Below, in pieces: positions 24,701 to 33,037 of a stretch of 64,000 nt of DNA. Below the pieces are notes generated by a model. It saw only the letters and a list, made by a program, of their open reading frames with translations. It was not told where the DNA came from and made no database searches. The translations under genes were made by a program, and so were the position numbers. Origin of the DNA: Elmis aenea (Eukaryota > Arthropoda > Insecta > Coleoptera > Elmidae); NCBI GenBank assembly GCA_947652605.1, contig OX393579.1, forward strand, positions 44,460,970-44,524,969, given 5' to 3'. How positions within the stretch are numbered: the stretch's first letter is position 1; each line of letters begins with the position of its first letter.

Positions 24701-27700
24701 CGTGCCACTATTGAAATCTCGCTTAATTTAAGAACCATAAAATCAACAAATAAGACAAAAATTGCCCAATTTTCACTCACTTATAATCTACACAGTGATT
24801 TTATTAACACACTTTGTTCAGAAATTATTCAAGAGTTACGTATTTCAATACTTAAATAAAATATTGAACAACGTTACGTTATTTAGATTATCAAAAAAAA
24901 AATCTAAAACATCTGCAAAGTTATTGGTAACAACCGTAAACAGATTCTTTTTTGTTCATTTTAAATGAGGTTTTTTTTCCTTGGTTTCTTTAATATTATA
25001 AAAATTAGTTTTGAGCAAATATTTAGATTACTTTTAAAATTTTACGCAGGATTTATTACATCACCAGATTAAAAATTCAATTAATAATTTCAGTACTATC
25101 TTTTAGTGCCAAAATCGAATACAGGGTGTCGCATGACCAAACGGCCAAACTTAAGAAGCATGTTCCTTGAGTCAATTAAAGCAAAAAATGTTATACAGGG
25201 TGGTCCACATAGAAGGGCCACTATTGGGATCTCGTAAACGGTAAGAGCTACAAAGAAGTTTAAACTAGACAAATTGTTCCATTTTCGGAGACCTATTCAT
25301 TGATGCTTTAATGTTTTTAAAAATTTCCATGGCACGCTAGATAATCAACAAAAATCAAAATAGGCATTTTTTTAAAATCGTTAATAACTCGGTTATACTT
25401 GATGGTACAAAAATAGTTTTGGGGGAAAAGTTGTAGATTTTTTTTACGCACTTAAAATGAAAACATTCATTTGTTTCAATATTGTTTCAATTCTTAGATA
25501 AATTACAAACTTGCAATTTTTTAAATGGAAACCCTAGTCGGCCATGACTTTATGTGAAAGAGTATTTTTTTAGCTTTTCAAAAATATATAGTTTTATATA
25601 TTTGTTGCAAAAAATAACCAAGATATGGCCAATTTTTTACAAAAGTTATCGATGTTTAAAGTTTCACAAGTTTGACCAAGCGTAAAAAACGCCCTGTATA
25701 ATATTTTCAAAATGTAGGTGGTGCAAAGTGTTACATAATCTATTGACAATCTTATCTCCAAGCGAATTTCTTCAGACTTCTCAAAGTTTTTAAGTGTTGA
25801 AAATACTGCATTTTCATGAAAATGCAATTTTCATGAGAACGGTTGACTTTAGACCCATATGACCTTATACATTATTTGAATTAAATTTGAAGAGGAATCC
25901 AAAAATGTAAAAATATACAGGGTGTTCCATAAGAAAATGTATAACTTTGATATGGCACTCTTTTTTGGAGCACCCTATATGTTTGAAAATATTTTTAAAA
26001 TGTAGCCCTTATTGACTTACATAATCTAACAGCGACAGAAATTTGAAAATATAAACTGTTTCGCCATAAAACTTCGACGCGTCCGTCGTGACTCACCCTG
26101 TATAAAAAATGCCTTTTTTTCTTTTTAAATTTCTGTTTTAAAATGATTTAAAATGACATTTCTAAATATTTTTTTTTTGCGAGGATGGAGACCACCTTCC
26201 CGCGTCCCATCCCCGCGGGTGTTTCACTTCAAAATTTGCCTGGACCCTCTCCACTAGAGCCCTATGAGTCGTACTCTCATTTCTGGAAAATTATTTGGGT
26301 CGCGTGTTTAAAGGTTTGAGAAACGCTGTTATAGACCTTTAACGTTTATATAAAAAAAGGTCAGTTTCAACCAAAAAAAATAAAAAAATACCGCATTTAT
26401 CTTCTAAAATATTGATTTAACAAGAAAATGTTTTCATAAAAGATTCAACGCTATTTTTTTTGCGCTTTGTGGTATACTCGATTATGTTTTGTTTTTTGTG
26501 GTTTATTTGCCATGGCAACCAACCTAGTTATTTTAAATAGAACATCCTGTAAATTATTACATTTTGGATTCCTCTTTAAATGTTCTTTATAAAATATGAC
26601 AGGTTATATAGGACTCAAATTAACGTTTTTCAAGTATTCACTTGTTTTTGAAAATTTTGAGCGATGTAGTAATTTCAAATATTTCCAATATTTAAGAAAT
26701 GTGTAGTGACAACTGAAATTCGTTTGGAAGTTATGCTTCCTATAACTTTGTACACGATTTGTATTATTTAAAATTTTGAAATTTAGTATAGGACATTTGT
26801 TACTTTTGATCGAATTCGTTGAATTCTTAAATACTTGATATTTTTGAAGAAAAAAATTAATTACTCGAAAACGGTTAATTTTGGGCCTATATGACTTTTG
26901 ACATTTTATAAAGTACATTTAAAGAGGAATCCAAAAATGTAATAATATACAGGGTATTTTATTTAAAATAACTAGGTTGGTTGCCATAGCAAATAAACTG
27001 TAAAAAACAAAACAAAATCGAATATACCATAAAGCGCAATAAAGATAGCGATGCATCTTTTATAAAATCATTTTTTGTTAAATATTTTAGAAAATAAAAG
27101 CGGTATTTCATACTTTTTTATGTTAAAATTGACCTTTTTTTTATAAACTTTGAAGGTCTATAACTTGATAACCATCAAGTTTTGGACTATGGTTTACATG
27201 ATATTTTTTGTTTAAATTGACTCAAGGAACATGCTCCTCAAGTTTGGCCGTTTGGTCATGCAACACCCTGTATAGCACCCTTAGAAAATAATAAAAATTG
27301 TGACAGTCCAAAATAGACAGAATTTCTATCACAAAATCAATTTAGATTAAAGCCCCGTTCTCATTAGGCAAGTTACTTGAAGCAAATCTACTTAAATTTA
27401 ATTAACTTAACTTAAATTCATGTTAATATTTTGACTTACTGAAATTTCTTTGCAGATTATTGATAATCATGAAAGAGCGCATATCTGTAGTTCTTAAGAT
27501 AAACGAGATACCAACTGTGGGGAAAGTTGTTCGGAAACTCACAGTATATTATTGAAAAATAATTACTAGACTTACGAAAGTTGAAAATATATTAAAAATG
27601 CTTACATCTATATACCCAAAATTCATATTCGTCAGTGGGACATAAAAGTTCTTGAGGTGTATTTTGATCTTGGTCTTGTAGACCTATCCTAATCTGACGA

Positions 27701-30700
27701 GTCCAATAGACAACGATGGCTTCTAGTCTTTTCAAGAGTTCTTTATTTTTTGTTGCTGTCTCCATGGAATCGGTTAATTCTTTGGGAATATAAATCACAG
27801 TTAGACCATACATTCGGTGATGGAGATCGGTTACTTTGCTTAAAAACTGGTGCAGTTGAGCGCAAAAGTCATTTTTGACACCTATTGTCGTTAAGGAAAA
27901 TATTAATAATCTTATTATTTCTAAAATTCATCCTTAACCGATTATGAATCATTGCTGTGAATCAATATAAAATATTATACACGAAACTGCTGCCTTACAA
28001 TATTTTATTTTTTAATTATACAGGAAGAAACCCTTTATTTGGGCCAATAAGGGAACCTCACTTAATAAAAAAGATAGAGATTTGGTTAAATCAGCAAAAA
28101 GTTACATATAATAGAGCCCATAGTAATGCTGCGATGGTTTAAAAAATAAAAAGTAGGCTTGGTCCGAACAAAATGTAAATATCTGAATTTTTATGTTTAG
28201 TAATAATATTACATGCCACATAAACTAGTCATGTCAATTTTTTTTAAGGCACACTTTGTTATAAAGACAGCTCACAGCAGTCAACTGTTTTCATATATAG
28301 ATATTAACTTGAAATGATAGCTTTTGTTTTTTTATTTCCAACAATGATATATCAGATGTAAAAAATTAATAAAATTACCTGTTCCCACGGTTTACTACAC
28401 ATGTTAGGAAGCCTGCCAAAAAATTCTGGAGCTTTTTGACATAATTTTCCGCTAGATGACGATAAGTCTAAGGAACATTCGCCATAAAAATCCGTTAGAT
28501 GGCGATAAGTTTAAGAACCTGTGCTTACACTAGGTGGGATCCTATTTTGAATAAAACTGATCCAAAAATTCAGTTAAAACATTTTTATATACATCCTGAT
28601 TGATTCAATTCGAATTTTGCGAGTTTTTTTAACCAAAAGCTTATAAATCTAGCTATGTCAAAATCTTGTGCACGAACCGGTTCCATCGCCAACTTCATTC
28701 ATAATCCGCTCAGCTGCTTGCTTCGCTACATATATGGCCGTCCCAATTCCAAATTTTTCATTGTTGTGAGAAGTCAGAATCAGCCATCAAAATAGTAGGT
28801 CAGATGGCGCCCTCAGTGATGTATTTTAAATGTCATTTATGTTCAAAAATGTCATGTTAATACTAATAATGGCAGTTAAATGTCCAAGTTAAGAAAAATG
28901 AAGTTGGCCATGCCGGTTCTTAGACCTATAGCCATGTAGCGATAATTTATGGCGAACGGTTCTTAGACCCATTGCTATCTGTGGGATGTCAAAGCCTACT
29001 ACAGTCTCCATTTAAAAAAAAATTGTTTGATTACTTATCTCTTTCATTTAATGGAAGGGAAAAAATAATCCTGAATTACTTACTAGAGAAAGAAAATGTA
29101 CTAATACTCATTTGCATTGGTTTAACTTTTAAAGGATACTATCAGGCCAAGTTGTAATATTGAAGAACACAGGAGCATAAATATTTTCCAACACGTTCAA
29201 CAAGCAACCTTCTACGCTGTCATCGACAGTTCCAAATGTTATCTCGTCATGAAAAGATTCTACCTCAAAAACTTGTCCAGGTTGTCGAATAAAGTATGTT
29301 AGATCCATAAAGGGTATATCGGGAAAGTCCAGGTCACATGAAAGGTTATCCTCTTCAAAATACATAGTCAACACCATTTCATTAGGGTTACAAATGAATT
29401 CTTCTATAACTTGATCATGAAATCCAGACCAATCATCTTCTCTTAAATCGTACAGTGTCGTCATTTTTTTAAAAAAGTCTTTCAATGTTTCTAGTTCTTC
29501 ATCAGAATATTCTGGTCGAAATTCTTCTTCATCTTCGATAGGTGTTACGATTGTTACAAATCTATCTATTAAATAAAAACACATTACAATTAATTCGTAC
29601 TAACTTCCAATTATTTGCTTAAGGTTGTGTCTTTATTAATTTAAGTCAACAAATACATGTTGTTTAACTTTTTTAAATTAATTTCAGAAACTGTTTTTTA
29701 CATATACAATAAGCATACAACTCTATTTAAATATGTACTTATGTTGCTTCATGTACAGATTGCTAAGATAAAGAATTGCAAAATTTGTTATTTGTATTCT
29801 ATTAAATGTTAGTTTATTTATAATTGTTGGTTTATATTAGTACAATATTAATAATATTGTATACAGTGTGGCTGGTTTTTCATTGTCCAGCTTATATCTG
29901 CTGAAATATTAATGTTACCAAAAAAAGTTAAATGAGAAACTTGTTAAACAAAAGCTGGTCTACAAAATGGTGCTAAAAATTTTGTTCCATAGCCTACCAG
30001 TTTTTCGGAAAAATATCCAACTTTTGTTTTTTAAATAGAACACCCTGTATATTTTTACAAAATCACATTCTAAATCAATTTCTCTTAACAATGATATTAT
30101 CATAAGTACCATTTTGATTTTAAATTTTGCTCAATATTTCAAAAAAAGAGAATTATTATAGTCGGCTGTGGAAACAGCACAGCATATCAACTTTTTCATT
30201 ATTTGTATAGTACATTTTTCTTAATTATAATTACACTTATTTCTGTCTGATTTGACAAATGTTTGCTAATGTAAACAAATTTGACAGATATTTGCAATAA
30301 ACAAAACAATATCACAGCCGACTTTAATAATTCCTTTTTTGAAATATTGTGCATAATTTAAAAGCAAAATGGTACTTATGATATATCATTGTAAAGAGAA
30401 ATTGATTTAGAATGTGATTCTGTAAAAATATACAGAGTGTTCTATTTAAAAAACAAAAGTTGGATATTTTTCCGAAAAACTGGTTGGCTATGGAATAAAA
30501 TTTTTAGCACAATTTTGTAGACCAGCTTTTGTTTAATAAATTTCTCATTTAACTTTTTTTGGTAACTTTAATATTTCAGCAGATATAAGCTGGACAATGA
30601 AAAATCAGCCACACTGTATATATTGTATACATATATTGTATATACAGGGTGTAGACTCGGATCACGCAACATAGCAATTTCAATGGTAAAATTTTAAAAG

Positions 30701-32829
30701 TCGAATTCTTGCTCCGCTAATTATTTTAGAAAAAAAGTGCAAATACGTTTTTTGTAGAGAAAAAAATTCTGTATCCATAAATGTAATCAATATTACTTTT
30801 TCGTTTTCCAAAAACAGAAAAATAAGCAAATTAAAAAACGCGTTTTCGCGAAAATCTGTAGTGCCTTGGAATTATGCTACGACAACTGCCCATCTTACTA
30901 ACACTTACTGTCACTTTGACGTTTGAAGTTTATTCCTAATTATCATTTTTATTATATCTTGCAATGAAAACATAACTAATTGTGTAAAATAAATGTTTGA
31001 TAAAATATAAAGTATAATTAAGAATGAATTTCGCGTCAAAGTGACAGTATCAGTGACATTAGGCTGGGCAGTTGTCATACCATAATTCCAAGGCACTACA
31101 GATTTCTGTCGAAACGCGTTTTTTAATTAGCATAATTTTCAGTTATTGGAAAATGAAAAAGTAATATTGATTACATTTATGGATACAGAATTTTTTTCTC
31201 TACAAAAAACGTATTTGCACTTTTTTTCTAAAATAATTAGCGGAGCAAGAATTCGACTTTTAAAATTTTACCATTGAAATCGCTATGTTGCGTGATCCGA
31301 GTCTACACCCTGTATAATAATATAACATTAAGACAAACAATTCAAAAGAGCTTAACCAAAAACAAGGAAATACATTATTATATTCAAGATATAAAAAAGG
31401 CATTCGATAGATTAAAAAAAAAAGATGTTTGGAGGGGCCTTAAAAGAAGGGAATAAACATAAAAACAATCAAGATAATAAAAGTGATGTATGAAAAAATG
31501 GTAAATATTGTAAGAACCTAGAATGAACAATCGGCAGAGTTTGAAACAAAAGGATGTGTTCTCAGTGCATTTACTATTTGCAGTCATAATAAATGGTGTA
31601 ATGAAAGTAGCAAAACGAAAAATGTTATCATTTCATCTAGGTAATAACAATAAAATGGAAAAAATAAAAATAACTGAGCTCATGTTTGCAGACGACATGG
31701 TCATATTTGTGGAAATGGAAAAGAATCTGCAACACAATCTAGACAGTTTTAACCATGTATTGAAAAAAATCAAAAAGAAAATAAATAACAGATAAAACTA
31801 AAACCATGATCATTACAACAGAGAACAAATGGCATAACTTCACGTTAGAGGGGCATAGGTTGGAACAGGTAGACAGTTTTAAATATTTAGGAGTGATCAT
31901 CGAGAGTAATGGAGGGTTGGATGAGAAAATAAGCGAAAGAACAGAAAAAGTTGAAGAATAAATATTTTACAGCTTAAGAATAACATTTTTTGGAAACAAA
32001 GAAATCTCAAAAGGAACAAAAGTAGAAGTGGTAAAAAGGCAGCAACTCCAACGCTTTTTTACGGAAGTGAAACGTGAAAACTCTCAACAGAAATATGAAT
32101 GCACAGGTAATGAGATTTCTTAGAAAAATCTTAGGAAAAACCGATGAAGATAGAATCGAATATGAAATAAATATACAGAGAACAATTAAAGATGAGATCA
32201 ATTGAAACAAAAATACAAGAAAGATAGTTGGGTTGGTTGGGTCGCATTTATAGAATGATAGAAGAAAGTTTAACCAGAAAGGCATACGAAGCAAGGTCAC
32301 AAGAAAAACAAAAGAGGTAGACCAATAAAAACCTGGCCAAGACGAAGTAAAAAAAGCAGCAATGGATAGAAACAACAAATGGAAAGACATAAAAAAAAGT
32401 TAGCAGATGACAGAAAAACGTGGAAAAAAATCAACACAACTCAACAGTAGGACTTAGGACTAAACGAATTAACTAATAACTAATGTAAATGATATTTTTA
32501 AATGAAAACAAAAAATGCAAAATAATTTTTTTATGAAATTAGATCGGATCTCATGGAATAAACGATTCGTTGTATAGCATTTCGCTTTACAGTCAACATA
32601 TCTAGGTCTTGTAGCGAGGTATGGGTGTTATTGAATTTTAATTGAAGAGAAATAAGAATGTAATCCTTGTTTTTATACAAGTCTGTTGTATTCTCCTACC
32701 TTCTTGTTCTGATACAGAAAACAATGAATCTTTTTCTTCTTGTTCTTTGGTATCAATCAAAACTCCAGGTGGTGGACTTGCAACTAAGGCAAGAACAGGG
32801 GCTGCTGGGGCAGCAGTAAGCTCTGCCAT
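746..32829 (-). CDS. DNAH2: Axonemal dynein heavy chain, DNAH2 type (inner-arm I1/f beta chain), N-terminal part
   Basis: Coding exons, in gene order: 32700-32829, 29140-29565, 27606-27881, 24133-24593, 21897-22154, 18378-18599, 18178-18324, 16416-16630, 9794-10094, 6577-6816, 4090-4260, 2035-2227, 1190-1538, 746-992. All junctions are GT/AG and every phase joins without a stop, giving about 1,212 residues. The family has about 4,400 residues, so only the tail (DHC_N1 region) is here; the AAA motor lies off the left edge. The start is the ATG at 32829; an in-frame GTG 15 bases upstream is less likely. Landmarks that line up with vertebrate DNAH2 as I remember it are TYFIRQPGQVF and FGTVDD (exon 2), DEYEFWVYRCK (exon 3), SPYYNT (exon 4), ALHGDGTTGPSPL (exon 11) and RYTEVANNVQ plus CIEWQ (exon 13). 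The I1/f inner arm drives ciliary and sperm flagellar bending. Coding DNA is about 3.6 kb of 32 kb; introns are loaded with transposons. The 3' end of exon 14 is the least certain boundary (GTAGTG donor preferred over one at 724). Confidence 0.93.
1578..1995 (+). mobile_element. LINE retrotransposon 3' fragment (antisense to dynein)
   Basis: Although broken, the reading contains RFLRKIEGC, LRWPGHLLGMPES and, near 1849-1930, RKRLEEKGVNWRDV. This is the region after the reverse transcriptase in non-LTR elements, where the pattern 'RFLRKI...RLIDKI...WPGHLLGM' is characteristic. A second copy of the same stretch lies at 11086-15370, split by insertions, and an RT-bearing relative at 31340-32460. 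All three are on the plus strand, antisense to the dynein gene. It ends about 40 bases from dynein exon 12. Confidence 0.7.
2307..2929. mobile_element. hAT-like MITE remnant with G-rich end
   Basis: The left end CACTGGCATAACTATGGGG near 2307 and the right end CATAAAACTATGCCACTG near 2929 form an imperfect inverted pair of the common hAT form CAGTGGCGTAACTA. A C-rich hairpin lies at 2320-2345. No convincing target duplication was found. It sits in the dynein intron between exons 11 and 12. Confidence 0.4.
2934..3214. mobile_element. hAT-type MITE, CAGTAGCG...TACTG
   Basis: Inverted ends are CAGTAGCGTAAGCAG and CTGCTTACACTACTG. Flanking octamers ACTGTAGT (2926-2933) and GCTGTAAT (3215-3222) match at 6 of 8 positions, fitting an old 8-bp duplication. 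The interior is G/C-run rich and non-coding. The remaining intron from 3215 to 4089 shows only AT-rich sequence. Confidence 0.6.
4932..5124. mobile_element. hAT-type MITE, CAGTGTTTCT family
   Basis: Ends are CAGTGTTTCTAAAAC and an inverted counterpart closing in ACACTG. Flanks ATTTAGAG (4924-4931) and ATTTACAG (5125-5132) differ at one base. The interior matches the element at 7083-7297 (GGTCCGCGGACC-like and GAGGTCCTC-like strings), so the two are members of one family. It lies in the dynein intron between exons 10 and 11; 4261-4923 otherwise shows no structure. Confidence 0.75.
5226..5863. mobile_element. Foldback element with CAGGGTGTG ends and TA target
   Basis: The left arm begins CAGGGTGTGTATAAA after TA, and the right arm closes TTTATACACACCCTG before TA. 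The arms, about 120 bp and imperfect, share GTTGTACCATGCTT-like strings. A separate, much more perfect palindrome is nested in the middle (5530-5670). Confidence 0.75.
5530..5670. repeat. Near-perfect hairpin nested in the foldback element
   Basis: ATGGTGCCTGTCCACGTGAG reads inward from the left and its complement from the right. The arms are about 60 bp, with the GATAGCAGCGTCGCC core perfectly paired. It is much better conserved than the surrounding element, so it is probably a younger insertion. Non-coding. Confidence 0.8.
7083..7297. mobile_element. hAT-type MITE with perfect 8-bp TSD
   Basis: Ends are CAGTGTTTCTCAAAG and TTTGAGAAACACTG. The octamer TGCTAGAG is present at 7075-7082 and again at 7298-7305. 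The 215-bp body contains GGTCCGCGGACCCCTAGGGG. It is non-coding and lies between dynein exons 9 and 10. Confidence 0.9.
7570..9745. repeat. Large decayed foldback element in the dynein intron
   Basis: The stretch 7905-8060 returns inverted at about 8925-9075 (shared strings: GCCATGATTTCGTAA, AAAATATATAGTTTTA). The right end, CACCCTGTGTTA near 9735, resembles the CAGGGTG ends of other foldbacks. The centre (8350-8830) is unrelated sequence with its own short inverted repeats (GTTGAGTCAGGGA near 8472 and TCCCTGACCCAGCAA near 8590). A copy of the arm lies at 25540-25650. Exact ends are uncertain. Confidence 0.5.
10172..11084. mobile_element. Foldback element, TGATTCAGTTTGACTG family
   Basis: Arms of about 330 bp: the left starts after TA with CCGGGTGATTCAGTTTGAC, and the right closes with GTCAAACTGAATCA. 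The arms include GTTGATTCGGATAGAGAATT and its complement. The last few bases of the right terminus are missing. A partial copy of one arm is at 22385-22520. It lies between dynein exons 8 and 9. Confidence 0.75.
12016..12464. mobile_element. hAT MITE with iterated AAGCACTT/AAGTGCTT motif
   Basis: Inverted ends are CAGAGCTGGGCAA and TTGCCCAGCTCTG. TACACAAC is duplicated at 12008-12015 and 12465-12472. The 449-bp body is largely degenerate repeats of AAGCACTT and its complement AAGTGCTT, at least eight sites in both orientations. It is the innermost, youngest layer of the nested stack. Non-coding. Confidence 0.92.
12488..13555 (+). pseudogene. P-element-type transposase, C-terminal portion
   Basis: The open frame runs from an acceptor-like TTTTCAG at 12481-12487; the first Met is at 12518 (345 codons). 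Seen: VLTRSFSSDAVEAMFSHVRL followed by RGGSNDATDARTAEYALRQI, the P/THAP9 pattern 'L-T-x-x-x-SxDxxE-x-x-F-x-x-(I/V)R-x-(R/S)GG-x-N', whose Glu belongs to the RNase-H-fold active site in this family. AGYILKKLDDKFRCEKC follows, the usual C-terminal 'AGY...C..C' block. The N-terminal THAP DNA-binding domain, the leucine zipper and the first catalytic aspartates are absent, so it cannot be an active transposase on its own. TIRs and TSD around it argue against domestication. The frame has no stop or shift, which suggests recent decay or a repressor-like truncated product; the latter is speculation. Confidence 0.82.
13860..14610. repeat. Three copies (one inverted) of a 230-bp block
   Basis: Copy 1 (about 13860-14090) is the reverse complement of copies 2 (14095-14310) and 3 (14340-14605). 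Shared strings are AGACCATGCACCAACTTT, TTTTGAGATTCT and GTTGCAGACTTTTTGAAT. They form the body of the element at 11423-14722. Confidence 0.7.
14723..14930. repeat. 35-bp minisatellite
   Basis: About five and a half units in tandem, starting GTCTAACCCAACAAATTTTG and ending GTTGCCAGCG. The last two units carry CTAACTAG variants. One partial unit is stranded at 11390-11422 on the other side of the insertion, so the array predates it. Part of the hAT element at 11154-15048. Confidence 0.9.
15671..16386. mobile_element. Head-to-head mariner duplication (long hairpin)
   Basis: The ends are CGAGGGAAGTCCGATATTAA and its complement, flanked by TA. The two halves, about 340 bp each, are near-perfect inverted copies meeting near 16028. 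Each encodes the same mariner-type transposase N-terminus: plus strand Met at 15834 to stop 15998, minus strand Met at 16223 to 16059. The region reads ...EVRAVIRFLQAEGV, then EIHRRLKGVYGPKVLSRKS, the first helix-turn-helix of the mariner paired domain. No catalytic domain is present. The right end lies only 29 bp from the splice donor of dynein exon 8. A transcript across it could fold into a hairpin of about 340 bp. Confidence 0.88.
16808..16998. repeat. Degenerate tandem repeat, AAGCTAAGTTGATTC unit
   Basis: Five to six imperfect units of AAGCTAAGTTGATTCCGTTT alternate with CTCTATTCAGTTTTGT variants, with a short period near 28-30 bp and a longer period around 75 bp. It lies between dynein exons 7 and 8. 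The flanking 16631-16807 and 16999-17715 show nothing beyond AT-rich sequence. Confidence 0.7.
17716..17964. mobile_element. hAT MITE, CAGTGGTTTTCAA family, 8-bp TSD
   Basis: Ends are CAGTGGTTTTCAATC and GGTTGGAAACCACTG. AATTAAAC is duplicated at 17708-17715 and 17965-17972. The interior has CCCCCTTA and GACCCCTAGGGGGGCC runs. A relative lies at 45551-45804. Confidence 0.92.
18634..19570. mobile_element. CACGGTCTACT-family element, interrupted
   Basis: It starts CACGGTCTACTTCACAGGTT (near 18636) and resumes after a nested element at about 19445 with TAGTTCCGTAAATGATCC and GATGGCGATAAGTCTAAG, collinear with 20403-20600. The right end is unclear. It lies between dynein exons 5 and 6. Confidence 0.65.
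18684..19441. mobile_element. Foldback element, CAAGGGAACCTCACTTGG ends, TGA flanks
   Basis: The ends CAAGGGAACCTCACTTGGTG and their complement are flanked by TGA on both sides (18681-18683 and 19442-19444). The arms, about 190 bp, share GGCCCCGGAAACT and its complement. A 3-bp duplication suggests PIF/Harbinger-like or a related superfamily, which is an inference. The uninterrupted relative at 20403 shows the sequence without this insertion. A fragment of the end lies at 28049. Confidence 0.75.
20403..21078. mobile_element. CACGGTCTACT element with duplicated left half
   Basis: Ends CACGGTCTACTACACAGGTT and AACCTGTGTAGTAGACCGTG are inverted. Flanks ACCTATTC (20395-20402) and ACCTATTT (21079-21086) match at 7 of 8. 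The left roughly 268 bp (from 20403) recur in tandem from about 20670, so this copy has two left halves and one right half. The body includes TAAGAACCGGTT and GATGGCGATAAG strings. Relatives at 18634 and 28384. It lies between dynein exons 5 and 6. Confidence 0.8.
21228..21681. mobile_element. MITE with AGGACAA ends and G-run interior
   Basis: Ends are CAGGACAATTACCCCC and GGGGGTACTTGTCCTA. The interior right half repeats GGGGGATTATTATCC-like units. No clean target duplication was found. It lies 216 bp before dynein exon 5. Confidence 0.6.
22385..22520. repeat. Dispersed arm of the 10172-11084 foldback family
   Basis: Contains GTTTTTGTTGATTCGGATAA, AAAAAAGTATGCATACAT and GAGAAAAATCAGTTCA, collinear with one arm of the element at 10172. 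The rest of 22155-23100 shows no feature I can name. Confidence 0.7.
23140..23375. repeat. Degenerate tandem repeat, GTAAGACA-GGAACCGG unit
   Basis: Four imperfect units carry GTAAGACAGTTTT, GTGGAACCGGTGGCA and CCGGTGAAAT, with a period of about 55-60 bp. The GC content is higher than that of the surroundings. Function unknown. Confidence 0.65.
23376..23880. repeat. Truncated copy of the intron repeat at 47816-48809
   Basis: 23376-23545 (GTTCATATTGAGTAGAATTG, CACCAAAATGAATCGTTTTA) and 23620-23880 (CCTCCTTAATTTTCGATAAG, then ACACCCTGTA) match the inner part and right arm of the foldback at 47816-48809. The left arm is missing here. It lies upstream of dynein exon 4. Confidence 0.75.
25122..27270. 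mobile_element. Composite foldback element, CAGGGTGTCGCATGACC ends
   Basis: The left end CAGGGTGTCGCATGACCAA and right end TTGGTCATGCAACACCCTG are flanked by TA. Inside are further CAGGGTG-type termini (25196, about 25690, about 25918, about 26095) and a palindrome between about 26520 and 26955 (GAGGAATCCAAAAATGTAA and complement). It also has a copy of the 7570-9745 arm. This is an accumulation of related elements inside the dynein intron between exons 3 and 4; not all sub-boundaries are resolved. Confidence 0.65.
28384..28995. mobile_element. CACGGT-family element carrying a P-type MITE
   Basis: Starts CACGGTTTACTACACATG and continues with GATGGCGATAAGTTTAAG and TATGTCAAAATCTTGTGCAC. It is interrupted at CCGGTTC by the MITE at 28684-28912, then resumes with TTAGACCTATAGCC. 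The left part matches the reversed right end of the 20403 element. The far end near 28995 is approximate. It lies 145 bp past the end of dynein exon 2. Confidence 0.7.
28684..28912. mobile_element. P-type MITE, 7-bp TSD
   Basis: Ends are CATCGCCAACTTCATTCATA and, inverted, CATGGCCAACTTCATT. CCGGTTC is duplicated at 28677-28683 and 28913-28919. The first roughly 120 bp (ATATGGCCGTCCCAATTCC, TTTTTCATTGTTGTGAG) match the right end of the P-type element at 11802-13834, so this is a short non-autonomous derivative of that family. Same TSD length as the long copy. Non-coding. Confidence 0.88.
29864..30616. mobile_element. Foldback element, CAGTGTGGCTG ends, TA target
   Basis: The left end CAGTGTGGCTGGTTTTTCAT and its complement at 30597-30616 are flanked by TA. 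The arms, about 300 bp, share AGCTTATATCTGCTGAAATA. It lies in dynein intron 1. Confidence 0.85.
30645..31312. mobile_element. Foldback element, CAGGGTGTAGACTCGG ends, TA target
   Basis: CAGGGTGTAGACTCGGATCA and its complement close the element, with TA on each side. The arms, about 200 bp, are nearly perfect (TCGAATTCTTGCTCCGCTAA). It sits 28 bp to the right of the previous foldback. Confidence 0.88.
31340..32460 (+). pseudogene. LINE reverse transcriptase relic
   Basis: Broken frames give DIKKAFDRL (RT domain 3-like), TELMFADDMVIF with the catalytic FADD box near 31690, KYLGVII near 31890, and MNAQVMRFLRKILGKTDEDR near 32095. These are the ordered motifs of a non-LTR retrotransposon RT and its downstream region. 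Several stops and shifts interrupt it. It is on the plus strand in dynein intron 1, antisense to the gene, and ends about 240 bp from dynein exon 1. Confidence 0.82.
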
Positions 32830-33037
32830 GTTTGATCCTCTCACTTAATCACGTATATCACTTAAACTTATTGCAATTCTTAATGACATGTGTCAAATCA
32901 ATAATTTCATTTGTTTATGGGTTGTCTTAGTAACACCTGTTAGATCTGCACAATTCAGTTTTACAGTTTGACACAAGTCATTTATGCATTGATATACCTA
33001 CAAATATTTTTATTTTTACATTTTATTTTAATGTCAT
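32830..33037. promoter_or_regulatory. Shared divergent promoter of dynein and tetraspanin genes
   Basis: Only 208 bp separate the minus-strand dynein ATG (32829) from the plus-strand tetraspanin ATG (33038). Both 5' UTRs and the core promoters must therefore lie here, unless undetected upstream non-coding exons exist. The interval is free of transposon ends, unlike nearly every other non-coding stretch nearby. No clear TATA box was recognised. Confidence 0.65.
32921..32934. promoter_or_regulatory. RFX X-box-like site
   Basis: GTTGTCTTAGTAAC fits RYYNYY-N(1-3)-RRNRAC, the published X-box consensus, at every constrained position with a 2-bp spacer. It is 92 bp from the dynein ATG and 104 bp from the tetraspanin ATG, inside the range where X-boxes of ciliary genes usually lie. 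A match by chance in 200 bp is possible, so the call is tentative. Confidence 0.5.

Noticed and set aside
32007..32390. 127-codon minus-strand frame
   Set aside because: Shadow of the plus-strand LINE relic; A-rich sense DNA gives Phe/Leu/Ser-rich antisense frames.
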